A stretch of 53,465 nt of DNA from Streptomyces jumonjinensis (lineage in GTDB: Bacteria > Actinomycetota > Actinomycetes > Streptomycetales > Streptomycetaceae): NCBI RefSeq assembly GCF_009600885.1, contig NZ_VCLA01000181.1, positions 69,770 through 123,234 on the forward strand, in the 5' to 3' direction. Positions 1-10,189 of the stretch are shown here, piece by piece (positions within the stretch are counted from its first letter, which is position 1; each line of letters begins with the position of its first letter). Made by a program: the position numbers and the translations under genes. The notes under the pieces were generated by a model. It saw only the letters and a list, made by a program, of their open reading frames with translations. It was not told the DNA's origin and did no database searches.

Positions 1-1
1 C

Positions 2-408
2 CACCTGAGGGGCCGGTCCCAAACCACCCGACCGGCCCCCGCCGAGTACTTCACCGAACTGCTGGAGATCGGCCTGGGGAAGTCCCCGGCCGGGGAGACT
101 TGGAGCAAGCTGATGTCCGTCATTACCTACTTCCCCGGTCGGGGAACACAGATGGAGAAGTCCTTCCTCAAGGGCCGGGAAGAAGGCCGAGCGGAAGGCC
201 AGGAGGCTGGCCGGGAAGAAGGCCGGGAAGAAGGCCGGGCCCAGGAGCGCGCGCAGTTGAGAAGCGTGGCGTCCCCGTCCAGTCCGAGCACCGTGAGCGG
301 ATCATGAGCTGCACCGATCTGGAGACCCTCGGCGGCTGGTGGGACCGGGCGCTGAGCGTCGAGGAGAGCGGCGAGCTCTTTGGCGAGAGGCATGAGTCCC
401 AGGGCTGA
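2..408 (+). pseudogene. 3' part of a coiled, Glu/Arg/Gly-rich hypothetical gene, frameshifted
   Basis: The gene enters from the left edge. In frame 2 it reads a segment with YFTELLEIGLGKSPAGETW and YFPGRGTQMEKSFL, then a charged EEGRAEGQ-type repeat. Around 255-265 the sensible reading moves to frame 1, which gives VEKRGVPVQSEHRERI, SCTDLETLGGWWDRALSVE and a stop at 408. Such a tail follows directly on the repeat in a common Streptomyces family of unknown role, which I recognise only by pattern. A short deletion, not a multiple of three, near 258 would explain the shift. It could be a real inactivation or a sequencing error. The N-terminal part lies outside the window, so function cannot be judged. 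Confidence 0.6.
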
Positions 409-427
409 CCAGGGGAGACTCGTACGG

Positions 428-463
428 GCTGGGCCCGGCGCGATCGATCGCGCCGGGCCCAGC
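428..463. terminator. Perfect 36-bp palindrome between convergent genes
   Basis: Positions 428-445 are the exact reverse complement of 446-463, so there is no loop outside the palindrome centre (GATC/GATC). It lies between the plus-strand remnant ending at 408 and the minus-strand AraC gene ending at 481. A bidirectional terminator is the simplest role. There is no U-tract, which is usual for Streptomyces terminators. Confidence 0.75.
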
Positions 464-480
464 GGGCACCCGTCGCGTTG

Positions 481-1476
481 TCATCCTTCGGTGGCCGGAG
501 CAGGCGGCGGGCGGACGGCGATTCTGGCCGTCAGGGCGCGGCAGGCGGCGCGGTAGGCGCGGGGGGCGGTGCCGGTGCGGCGCTGGAAGTGGTGGCGGAG
601 ATTGGCGGGGGAGCCGAACCCCGTCCGGGCCGCGATCTGCTCGATCGGGACATCGGTGTTCTCCAGCAGCAACTGGGCCTCGCCGAGACGGGCCCGCAGC
701 AGATACTGAAGCGGGGACAGTCCCGTCTGGGCGCGGAAGCGGCGGTTGAGGCTGCTGACGCTGATCCGGGCGTGGGCGGCCAGCTCGGCGAGTGTGAGCG
801 GCTGGTGCAGACGGGCCTCCAGCCAGCGCAGCGTGGGTTCGATCGAGGTCCGGTCGGCGATCTCGCGCTCCTGCTCCTCCCGGTCGGCGACGACGCCGTC
901 GTGCAAGGGCAGCATGATCCGGCGGGCGACCTCGGCGGCGATCCGCCAGCCGTGGTCCCGCTCCACCAGGTCGACGCAGAGATCGAGCCCGCCCATCACC
1001 CCGGCGGCGGTGTGGAAGGGGCCGTCCACGACCGAGGGATCGCCCAGGGACGCGGCCAGCACCCCCGGATGGAGCCGGGTGAGCTCCTCGGTGTGCGGCC
1101 AGGAGGTGAGGGCCCGGCGGCCGTCCAGCAGCCCGGCCGCGGCGAGCGTGAAGGCGCCCGTGCCGATCGCGGCCATCCGGCAGCCCCGGGCCGCGCAGCC
1201 GCGCAGGGCGTCGGCCACCCCCGGCGGGGGCGCGGCGCGGAAGCCGTCGTGCCCGGTCACCAGGACCGTATCGGCGTCGTCCAGAGCCCGAAGGCCCCAG
1301 GGCGTGGTGAGGGCCAGGGCCGGTTCGCCCGTGGTGACGGTCCCGGTGACGGAGGCGATCCGCACCTCGTAGGCCGTCCGCCCGACGATGTCGGCGGCCG
1401 TGGTGAAGACCATTCCCGGAATGGTGAGCTGATGGCCCGGCACCCCGTCCGCGACCAGAACCGTGATCACTGCCAT
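481..1476 (-). CDS. GlxA-family transcriptional regulator (DJ-1/PfpI domain plus AraC HTH)
   Basis: 331 residues. The N-terminal half (about 3-190) follows the DJ-1/PfpI-like fold of GlxA regulators (ITVLVADGVPGHQL start, ALTSWPHTEEL). The C-terminal part (about 210-320) is a double helix-turn-helix AraC domain (ISVSSLNRRFRAQTGLSP and a second HTH ending GTAPRAYR). At the DJ-1 nucleophile elbow the usual ICTGAF reads IGTGAF, so the cysteine is replaced by glycine and the domain is probably a sensor, not an enzyme. No Shine-Dalgarno precedes the ATG, but a -10-like TAAATT lies six bases upstream, so the mRNA may be leaderless. It is divergent from the erythromycin-esterase gene, a possible target. 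The ligand is unknown. Confidence 0.88.
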   Translation of the reverse strand: MAVITVLVADGVPGHQLTIPGMVFTTAADIVGRTAYEVRIASVTGTVTTGEPALALTTPWGLRALDDADTVLVTGHDGFRAAPPPGVADALRGCAARGCRMAAIGTGAFTLAAAGLLDGRRALTSWPHTEELTRLHPGVLAASLGDPSVVDGPFHTAAGVMGGLDLCVDLVERDHGWRIAAEVARRIMLPLHDGVVADREEQEREIADRTSIEPTLRWLEARLHQPLTLAELAAHARISVSSLNRRFRAQTGLSPLQYLLRARLGEAQLLLENTDVPIEQIAARTGFGSPANLRHHFQRRTGTAPRAYRAACRALTARIAVRPPPAPATEG

Positions 1477-1482
1477 GCGCAG

Positions 1483-1488
1483 AATTTA
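1483..1488 (-). promoter_or_regulatory. Possible -10 element of the AraC gene (leaderless start)
   Basis: TAAATT on the minus strand is separated by six bases from the ATG at 1476, which would place the first transcribed base on the start codon. I see no convincing -35 at 17-18 bp. The 1477-1612 interval also has to hold the promoter of the divergent gene, and I cannot locate that one. Confidence 0.35.
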
Positions 1489-1612
1489 GCGGAGGGTGAC
1501 CCGGTCGGCGCTTTTTCGCGGGTGGGCGTGGCCCGCAGGATGAGTGCCGAGCGCCGGAAGCGAGGGGACGCCCGGCATTCGCATCCCACACCGATCGACC
1601 GAGGGGACAGCT

Positions 1613-3010
1613 GTGTCCAACGGCACTTCACACATACGGCACGAGCACGAGACATCCGGCGCCATCCCCCGGCGCTCCGCGGTGCGAGCCGCGGCCATCG
1701 CGCTGACGGCGACCGCCCTGACCCTCTCCCTGGGCGCACTCACACCCGCCGGCGCGGCCGTGCAGCCCGCCGACCGGGCCGTGATCGAGGCCGTCGAACA
1801 GCACGCGCACCGGCTGCGGACCACCGAGCCCGGCACCCCGGGCCGGGATCTGACGGCCCTGGTCGCCCTGGCCCAGGACGCCTCCATCGTGGGCGTCGGC
1901 GAGGCCACCCATGGCTCCAAGGAGCTGTTCCAGCTCAAGGACCGGCTCTTCCGCCAGCTGGTGAAGAAGGCGGGCTACACCACCTTCTCGCTGGAGACCT
2001 CCTGGTCGTCCGGGGTCCGGCTGGACCAGTACATCCGTACCGGGCAGGGCGATCTGCGGCAGATCATGCGCGAGGAGTTCCAGGGCTCGTACGCGGACTG
2101 GAACAACGAGCAGTTCCTGAACCTGTTCACCTGGATGCGCGCCCACAACCGCGACGCCGCCCCCGGCGAGCAGCTCCGGGTGATGGGCAACGATGTCAAC
2201 GACGCGGACCCACGGCAGTACGAGCGGATCCTCGCCTGGACCGCCGAGCACCGGCCCGCCCTGCTGCCCGAGCTGCGCCGGCGGTACACGGCGCTGCTCG
2301 CCCTGCCCGCCGAGATGGGAGAGCGCACCAAGAAGTGGCTCGCCATGCCCCAGGAGGAGCGCAAGGCCCTCGACCGGGACGCCTCAGCCGCATACCGGCT
2401 GCTGGAGCAGTCCGGTGCGGCGGATCCGTGGGTCCTCCAGGAAGCGCGGGTCATCGCGCAGATGACCTCTGTCCTCTCCCTCGATCTGCTCGACCCGGTG
2501 GCGGGGGCCGAGGCGAACCGGCTCCGGGACCGGGCCATGGCCGAGAACACGGTGTGGTGGCAGCGGCACACGGGCGGCAAGGTCCTGGTCTCCGCGCACA
2601 ACGCCCACCTCGGCTACGAGAGCGCTTTCCCGGCCAGTCATCCCGTGGTCCAGGGCGCGTACTTCCGTGAGCTGGTGGGCCGGGAGTATCTGGCGGTCGG
2701 CACCACCATCCAGAGCGGTGAGTACTGGGCGACGGACACCCGGACCGGCGAGCCGGGCGTCTTCTCGACCGGGCCCGCCGCGCCCGGCAGCAATGAGCAC
2801 ACCCTCGACCGGGTCCACCACCGCGACTACTACGTCGATCTGCGCCGGGTGAAGCGCGACCCGGCCGCCGCACGCTGGCTGGACGGGGCCCGGCCCACCT
2901 TCGTCGTACCGTCCGGCTACCCCAGTGAGCCGCTGGACGTCTCGCTCGGGCGCTCCTTCGACGTTCTGGTGCATCTGCACCACGTACAGGCGATGACGCA
3001 CCCGCGCTAG
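1613..3010 (+). CDS. Secreted erythromycin esterase family protein
   Basis: 465 residues from GTG at 1613, chosen because GAGGGGAC lies about seven bases upstream; the frame is open from 1544 but has no ribosome site there. An N-terminal signal peptide is visible (RRSAVRAAAIALTATALTL, cleavage near AGAA). The mature part carries the family signature GEATHGSKE, with the catalytic histidine of EreA/EreB-type hydrolases, then SLETSWSSG and SAHNAHLG, which match the conserved second histidine region. Family members open macrolide lactones or act on related esters, and many actinobacterial ones have no known substrate. Export suggests an extracellular target. Resistance to macrolides is possible but not shown by sequence alone. 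Confidence 0.88.
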   Translation: MSNGTSHIRHEHETSGAIPRRSAVRAAAIALTATALTLSLGALTPAGAAVQPADRAVIEAVEQHAHRLRTTEPGTPGRDLTALVALAQDASIVGVGEATHGSKELFQLKDRLFRQLVKKAGYTTFSLETSWSSGVRLDQYIRTGQGDLRQIMREEFQGSYADWNNEQFLNLFTWMRAHNRDAAPGEQLRVMGNDVNDADPRQYERILAWTAEHRPALLPELRRRYTALLALPAEMGERTKKWLAMPQEERKALDRDASAAYRLLEQSGAADPWVLQEARVIAQMTSVLSLDLLDPVAGAEANRLRDRAMAENTVWWQRHTGGKVLVSAHNAHLGYESAFPASHPVVQGAYFRELVGREYLAVGTTIQSGEYWATDTRTGEPGVFSTGPAAPGSNEHTLDRVHHRDYYVDLRRVKRDPAAARWLDGARPTFVVPSGYPSEPLDVSLGRSFDVLVHLHHVQAMTHPR

Positions 3011-3060
3011 GCCCATCCCCGGCGGGCGGCAGGCAGGCCGGCGGCAGGCAGCATACGAAA

Positions 3061-3088
3061 AGGCCCCACACCTTGCGGTGTGGGGCCT
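3061..3088 (-). terminator. Terminator of the str operon, downstream of tuf
   Basis: A 12-bp perfect stem (3061-3072 with 3077-3088) around the loop TTGC lies about 50 bases past the tuf stop codon. A-rich sequence on its left gives U residues on the minus transcript. It can also end transcripts of the convergent esterase gene. Confidence 0.85.
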
Positions 3089-3135
3089 CTCGTTTGGTAC
3101 TCCGCTGAGGAGCTACCAGGTCAAACCAACAAAGA

Positions 3136-4329
<1,194 letters not shown>

Positions 4330-4406
4330 TGGGGTCCTCCTGGGGAGTGGTTCTGTACGCCTTACTCATCGGCGCCAGGTGATCTTTGCTGGGATACCGG
4401 GGCCCG

Positions 4407-4450
4407 GGGGCATTCCAACCGTATACACAGGTATTCAGCTGGAATGCCCC
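4407..4450 (-). promoter_or_regulatory. Inverted repeat in the fusA-tuf spacer
   Basis: Arms of 11 bp (4407-4417 and 4440-4450, GGGGCATTCCA and its complement) flank 22 bases that include GTATAC. It lies 78 bp before the tuf start, after the fusA stop. It has no U-tract, so it could be an mRNA structure, a partial attenuator or a protein site. Streptomyces tuf genes can be transcribed separately from this spacer, but I cannot pick a clear promoter. Confidence 0.55.
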
Positions 4451-4492
4451 GGTAGGCTCCGGTGACAAGCCTAAAGCGTGTACTCGGGTGAG

Positions 4493-6619
<2,127 letters not shown>

Positions 6620-6657
6620 ATGGCTCAGTCTTCTCTCGGTCTCGATGTGGGTAGCGA

Positions 6658-7128
6658 CTACCAGCGGTAGTGCGCGAAGGCCTTGTTGGACTCGGCCATC
6701 TTGTGCGTGTCCTCACGCTTCTTGACCGAAGCGCCGAGGCCGTTCGAGGCGTCGAGCAGTTCGTTCATGAGGCGCTCGGTCATGGTCTTCTCGCGGCGGG
6801 CGCGGGAGTAACCCACGATCCAGCGGAGCGAGAGGGTGGCGGCACGACCGGGCTTGACCTCGATCGGCACCTGGTAGGTGGCGCCACCGACACGGCGGGA
6901 CTTGACCTCAAGGGACGGCTTGACGTTCTCAAGCGCGCGCTTCAGGGTGATGACCGGGTCGGCGCCGGTCTTCTCACGAAGACCTTCCATGGCACCGTAG
7001 ACGATCCGCTCGGCGGTGGAACGCTTGCCGTTCAGCAGGATCTTGTTGATGAGCGACGTCACCAGAGGCGAACCGTAGACCGGGTCGATGATGACCGGGC
7101 GCTTCGGGGCGGGGCCCTTACGAGGCAT
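6658..7128 (-). CDS. rpsG: 30S ribosomal protein S7
   Basis: 156 residues, full length. It nucleates assembly of the 16S rRNA 3' major domain (30S head). It begins MPRKGPAPKRPVIIDPVYGS and ends KREDTHKMAESNKAFAHYRW, as in actinobacterial S7. It starts two bases after the rpsL stop codon, so the pair is likely translationally coupled. Confidence 0.99.
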   Translation of the reverse strand: MPRKGPAPKRPVIIDPVYGSPLVTSLINKILLNGKRSTAERIVYGAMEGLREKTGADPVITLKRALENVKPSLEVKSRRVGGATYQVPIEVKPGRAATLSLRWIVGYSRARREKTMTERLMNELLDASNGLGASVKKREDTHKMAESNKAFAHYRW

Positions 7129-7130
7129 TC

Positions 7131-7502
7131 TTACTTCTCCTTCTTGGCGCCGTAGCGGCTACGGGCCTGCTTGCGGTTCTTGACGCCCTGAGTGTCCAGG
7201 GAACCGCGGATGATCTTGTAGCGAACACCCGGCAGGTCCTTCACACGGCCACCACGCACGAGCACGATGGAGTGCTCCTGCAGGTTGTGTCCCTCACCCG
7301 GGATGTATGCCGTGACCTCGATGCCAGAGGTCAGACGCACACGCGCGACCTTACGCAGGGCCGAGTTCGGCTTCTTCGGGGTGGTCGTGAACACACGCGT
7401 GCAGACGCCACGGCGCTGGGGCGAGCCCTCAAGCGCGGGCGTCTTGTTCTTCTCGACCTTGTCCTGCCGGCCCTTACGGACCAGCTGCTGGATCGTAGGC
7501 AC
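7131..7502 (-). CDS. rpsL: 30S ribosomal protein S12
   Basis: 123 residues from GTG at 7502, preceded by GGAGAAG. The frame stays open to 7622 but the extra 40 codons resemble no S12. S12 sits at the decoding centre. Lys43 (TPKKPNSA) and Lys88 (GGRVKDLPG), the positions where streptomycin-resistance substitutions arise, are both wild type. It is the first gene of the str operon with an untranslated leader of about 190 bases. Confidence 0.98.
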   Translation of the reverse strand: MPTIQQLVRKGRQDKVEKNKTPALEGSPQRRGVCTRVFTTTPKKPNSALRKVARVRLTSGIEVTAYIPGEGHNLQEHSIVLVRGGRVKDLPGVRYKIIRGSLDTQGVKNRKQARSRYGAKKEK

Positions 7503-7698
7503 TACTTCTCCGGTTTCTGTGTGCCGTGCAGTGAAACTAACCTGGAACTTCTCCGACCCACGCGGTCGGGTGTGTCGAAGCTGCGAGGCTCTCGCCGCGA
7601 GGCGAAAGAAGGCGCAGATCACGGTGGCCGATGATCGGACTCGCTATGCGGTTGAGGACACGCACAGGAGCCCAGGCACACCCCAGGCACAAGGTCAG

Positions 7699-7727
7699 AG
7701 CGTACCTAGCGCATGGGCTGCGGTCAA
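7699..7727 (-). promoter_or_regulatory. Promoter of the str operon
   Basis: On the minus strand TTGACC (7722-7727) and TACGCT (7699-7704) are separated by exactly 17 bp, a good fit to the principal sigma factor (HrdB-type) consensus. Transcription would start near 7692. Confidence 0.75.
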
Positions 7728-8024
7728 AACAAATGCACACGCGTGCGGCACCCCGGCCGACCTTGGCGAACGGCGAGCACGGAGAGCGCTTGCCGGGGTG
7801 TGGCGGAGGATACAGCGTACTTCGGGGGCGCGCACCGCGGGGAGGGTGCGAGCGGGGGTGCGGTGGAGGGGGCGCAGCGGGCGGCGGCGGGGAGGGGGCG
7901 GCAGTGGGGTGCGGCGGGCGGGCTCAGCGGTACACCCGTCAGCGGCTCGATCCCGCCGTTCCGGGCCCATGGCCCGCTCCCCTTCAGTACCTTTTCGGAC
8001 GCCGCACGACGATCGGGGGACTGG

Positions 8025-8732
8025 ATGACGGCAGCGTACTCACTCAGCGACGGTGGACTGGACGACCGGGTGCCGTTTCTCGCCAGGCTGGAGAGCGAGG
8101 ACCGCTCGGCCCTGCTCGCGCTCGGCGTCGCACTCACTTTCGCGCCACGGATGGTGGTCGTACACCAGAACGAGCCATCGTCTCATGTGCTCCTCATCGT
8201 GCGCGGCTGGACCAAGGTCACCGCATCGGCCGCCAACGGCTACGAGGCGCTGCTCGCGCTGCGCGGCCCCGGCGACATCATCGGGGAGTCCTCCGCGCTG
8301 ACCGGGCGGCCCCGCTCGGCGACCGTGACCGCGCTGGAGCAGGTCGGGGCCGTGGCCGTGGAGCGCGAAGGCTTCACCGACTTTCTCAACGGGTCCCCGG
8401 CGGTGTCCTTCGCCCTGCTGGGGCTGACCTCCGACCGCACCAGGACGGCGGACCAGCGGCGGCTGGAATTCGCGTCGATGAGCGTACGGGAGCGGCTCGC
8501 CGCACTGCTGCTCGATCTCGCGCGGACCCATGGGCAGCGCACGGAGGCGGGGATCGAGCTCTCCCTGCCGCTGAGCAAGCAGGAGCTGGCCGGGTCGGTG
8601 GGGGCCTCCCGGGAGATGGTGCAGCGGCTGCTGAAGGAGCTGCGGGACCGGGGCGCGGTCTCGACCGGACGGCGGACGCTGCTGATCATGCGGCCGGACA
8701 TTCTCCGGCGTATCGGGCGGTCAGGGGTCTGA
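8025..8732 (+). CDS. CRP/FNR-family transcriptional regulator
   Basis: 235 residues from ATG 8025, preceded by GGGGGA; the frame is open upstream but that part looks like spacer. The cyclic-nucleotide-binding jelly roll covers about residues 17-130. The phosphate-binding cassette signature is kept: Gly87-Glu88 (IIGESSAL) and Arg97-Ser98 (RPRSATV), the positions that contact cAMP in E. coli CRP. A winged HTH follows (LSKQELAGSVGASREMVQRL). It is divergent from the str operon and lies 584 bp before the cyclase-like operon, so it could sense that operon's product. This is only positional inference; actinomycetes have many CRP paralogues. Confidence 0.88.
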   Translation: MTAAYSLSDGGLDDRVPFLARLESEDRSALLALGVALTFAPRMVVVHQNEPSSHVLLIVRGWTKVTASAANGYEALLALRGPGDIIGESSALTGRPRSATVTALEQVGAVAVEREGFTDFLNGSPAVSFALLGLTSDRTRTADQRRLEFASMSVRERLAALLLDLARTHGQRTEAGIELSLPLSKQELAGSVGASREMVQRLLKELRDRGAVSTGRRTLLIMRPDILRRIGRSGV

Positions 8733-8804
8733 GGGGGCGGGTCCGGTCGGGGGCCTGAGGGGCCGGGTCCGGTCGGGGGCCTGAGGGGCCGCGTAGGGGC
8801 TTGA
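8733..8804. repeat. Short tandem repeat, 26-bp unit
   Basis: About two and a half imperfect copies of a G-rich unit containing GGGTCCGGTCGGGGGCCTGA directly follow the CRP gene stop codon. No coding potential is seen. Confidence 0.7.
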
Positions 8805-8985
8805 GGGTGCGGGTGCTTCGGTGTGGGCTGGGTGCGGTGTGCTGGGGTCCGTGGTCCGCTCCGGGGTGGTGCCGGGACTCATGATTTACGGCGCGTTTCC
8901 AGTCCCTGTTTGATGGCGGGCCTCCTTTGCGCCACAAAATCACGTTTTACGTCCCGGCACCACCCCTGCGCGGCCCCCTCCCATG
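8805..8985. repeat. Duplicated intergenic element, copy A, with 104-bp palindrome-ended core
   Basis: The core 8863-8966 begins with GGGGTGGTGCCGGGAC and ends with its exact reverse complement (16-bp terminal arms). The same 104 bases occur at 32869-32972 without any difference that I can find. Similarity runs outward to about 8805 on the left and 8985 on the right with a few changes. An inner GGCGC/GCGCC pair could make a second stem. No convincing ORF is present. It may be a structured repeat, a MITE-like element or a non-coding RNA. Confidence 0.85.
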
Positions 8986-9004
8986 AAGTCGAAACCGCCC
9001 GCCG

Positions 9005-9154
9005 CCGATCCCAGTCGTACGAAGCCGGCCCAGTCGCTGGGGAGCGCGGGCCCCTCCCACGAGACCTCAACCGCCGCCACCGATCCCAGTCGTACGAAGC
9101 CGGCCCAGCCCCTGAGGGGCGCGGGCCCCTCCCCTGCGACTCAACCGCCCGCCC
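9005..9154. repeat. Direct repeat, 75-bp unit, two copies
   Basis: Both units start with CCGATCCCAGTCGTACGAAG (9005 and 9080) and continue through GGGCCCCTCCC. They lie in the spacer before the cyclase-like operon. Related sequence (ACCGCCCGCCAGCCGATCCC) follows copy B of the palindromic element near 33000. Confidence 0.75.
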
Positions 9155-9316
9155 ATCCCGGGTGCCGGGCAGTGCGGCCCACTCCCGTAGTCGGCTGCTG
9201 GCCCAGAGTCGCTCTGTGCACACGGTCACACTTCGAGTGCGTCATCTGCCCTCACGCTCCGGGCCCCGGTGCGAGGACGCTGCTGCGTGCAACGGCATCC
9301 CCACCGGAAGGCGACC

Positions 9317-10189
9317 ATGACCGAGCCCGTAAGCCGCACGATCCTGCTGCTGGACATCGAGAGGTACAGCGACCGGGACGACGTCGAGCAGGCATATCTG
9401 CGCCGCATGCTCTACGACGTCACCGATCAGGTGCTGGAGTCCGCGGGCATCGACGAGACGCGGCGGCTGCGCGCGGACCGCGGCGACTCCGTCATGGAGC
9501 TGATCGACGCCAACGCCTCCCTCACCGCCCTGCTGCGCGCCGTGATCAGCGAGGTCCCCGTACAGCTGCGCGCCGTGAACCGGATGGCGTCGAAGTCCGC
9601 GCAGATCCGGCTGCGGGGCGTGGTGGCCACCGGCTATGTGGCCGTGGACGGTCAGGGCGGCTGGGTCGGCTCCGACCTCAACCACGCATGCCGGCTGCTC
9701 GACGCCCAGCTGCTGCGGGACGCGCTGCGCGAGCGCGCCGACGACTTCGCGCTCTGTGTGGCCGAGGGCGTGCACAGCGGGATCGTCCGCCATGACCACA
9801 AGGGCATCCCCCGGGACGCCTTCCACCCGATCACCGTCGACAGCAAGAACGGCCCGCTGCGGGCCTGGCTGTACGGACCGGTGCCGGGGAGCGGAGGCAC
9901 GGACCGGGGCGACACGGACCACCATGGCGAGGGGGAGGCGCCGGCGCCGGGCGGATCGGGGGATCGCCCGGCGCCGGCCCGGGGCAGTGGCGGTGGCGGT
10001 GGCGGTGGCGGGGTGACCTTCGCCTTTCACGGCGGCGCCCCCTCCTTCGGCGGCAGCCTGGTCGCGGGTGACCAGCACGGGGTCTCCGGCGGCCAGGTCA
10101 CCGGAGACGTACACCTCGGGGGTGTGTCAGGCGGCACCGGCAACTCTGGCGGCACCGCGTCGGACAGCGCCCAGGAGGGGCGGCGGTGA
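9317..10189 (+). CDS. Class III nucleotide-cyclase-like protein with C-terminal Gly-rich assembly motif
   Basis: 290 residues from ATG 9317 with GGAAGG upstream. Residues 5-190 fit a class III cyclase homology domain. TILLLDIERYS supplies a metal-binding Asp13, RADRGDSVM the second, Asp57, and VGSDLNHACRLLDA matches the family's GxxVNxAxRL with Asn122 and Arg126 in the transition-state positions. The Lys and Asp that select adenine or guanine are not evident, as in the divergent pyrimidine cyclases of Pycsar. A Gly-rich linker (192-243) leads to residues 244-268 with GDQHGVSGGQVTGDV, also found in the next protein. Its stop overlaps the next start (GTGA). I infer a signal-producing enzyme; activity and product are unproven. 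Confidence 0.72.
   Translation: MTEPVSRTILLLDIERYSDRDDVEQAYLRRMLYDVTDQVLESAGIDETRRLRADRGDSVMELIDANASLTALLRAVISEVPVQLRAVNRMASKSAQIRLRGVVATGYVAVDGQGGWVGSDLNHACRLLDAQLLRDALRERADDFALCVAEGVHSGIVRHDHKGIPRDAFHPITVDSKNGPLRAWLYGPVPGSGGTDRGDTDHHGEGEAPAPGGSGDRPAPARGSGGGGGGGGVTFAFHGGAPSFGGSLVAGDQHGVSGGQVTGDVHLGGVSGGTGNSGGTASDSAQEGRR
10046..10120 (+). repeat. Shared-motif coding repeat, copy 1 (cyclase C-terminus)
   Basis: These 75 bases encode residues 244-268 of the cyclase-like protein. They are nearly the same as 10405-10479 in the next gene, with a long identical stretch around GACCAGCACGGGGTCTCCGG. The repeat joins the end of one protein to the start of the next. Confidence 0.85.

Noticed and set aside
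7503..7622. A 40-codon N-terminal extension of S12
   Set aside because: The extension does not resemble S12, overlaps the untranslated leader, and the GTG at 7502 has a good ribosome site and gives the standard 123 residues.
8863..8966. Insertion sequence
   Set aside because: There is no transposase ORF and similarity between the two copies continues past the inverted ends, so simple insertion with target duplication is not shown.
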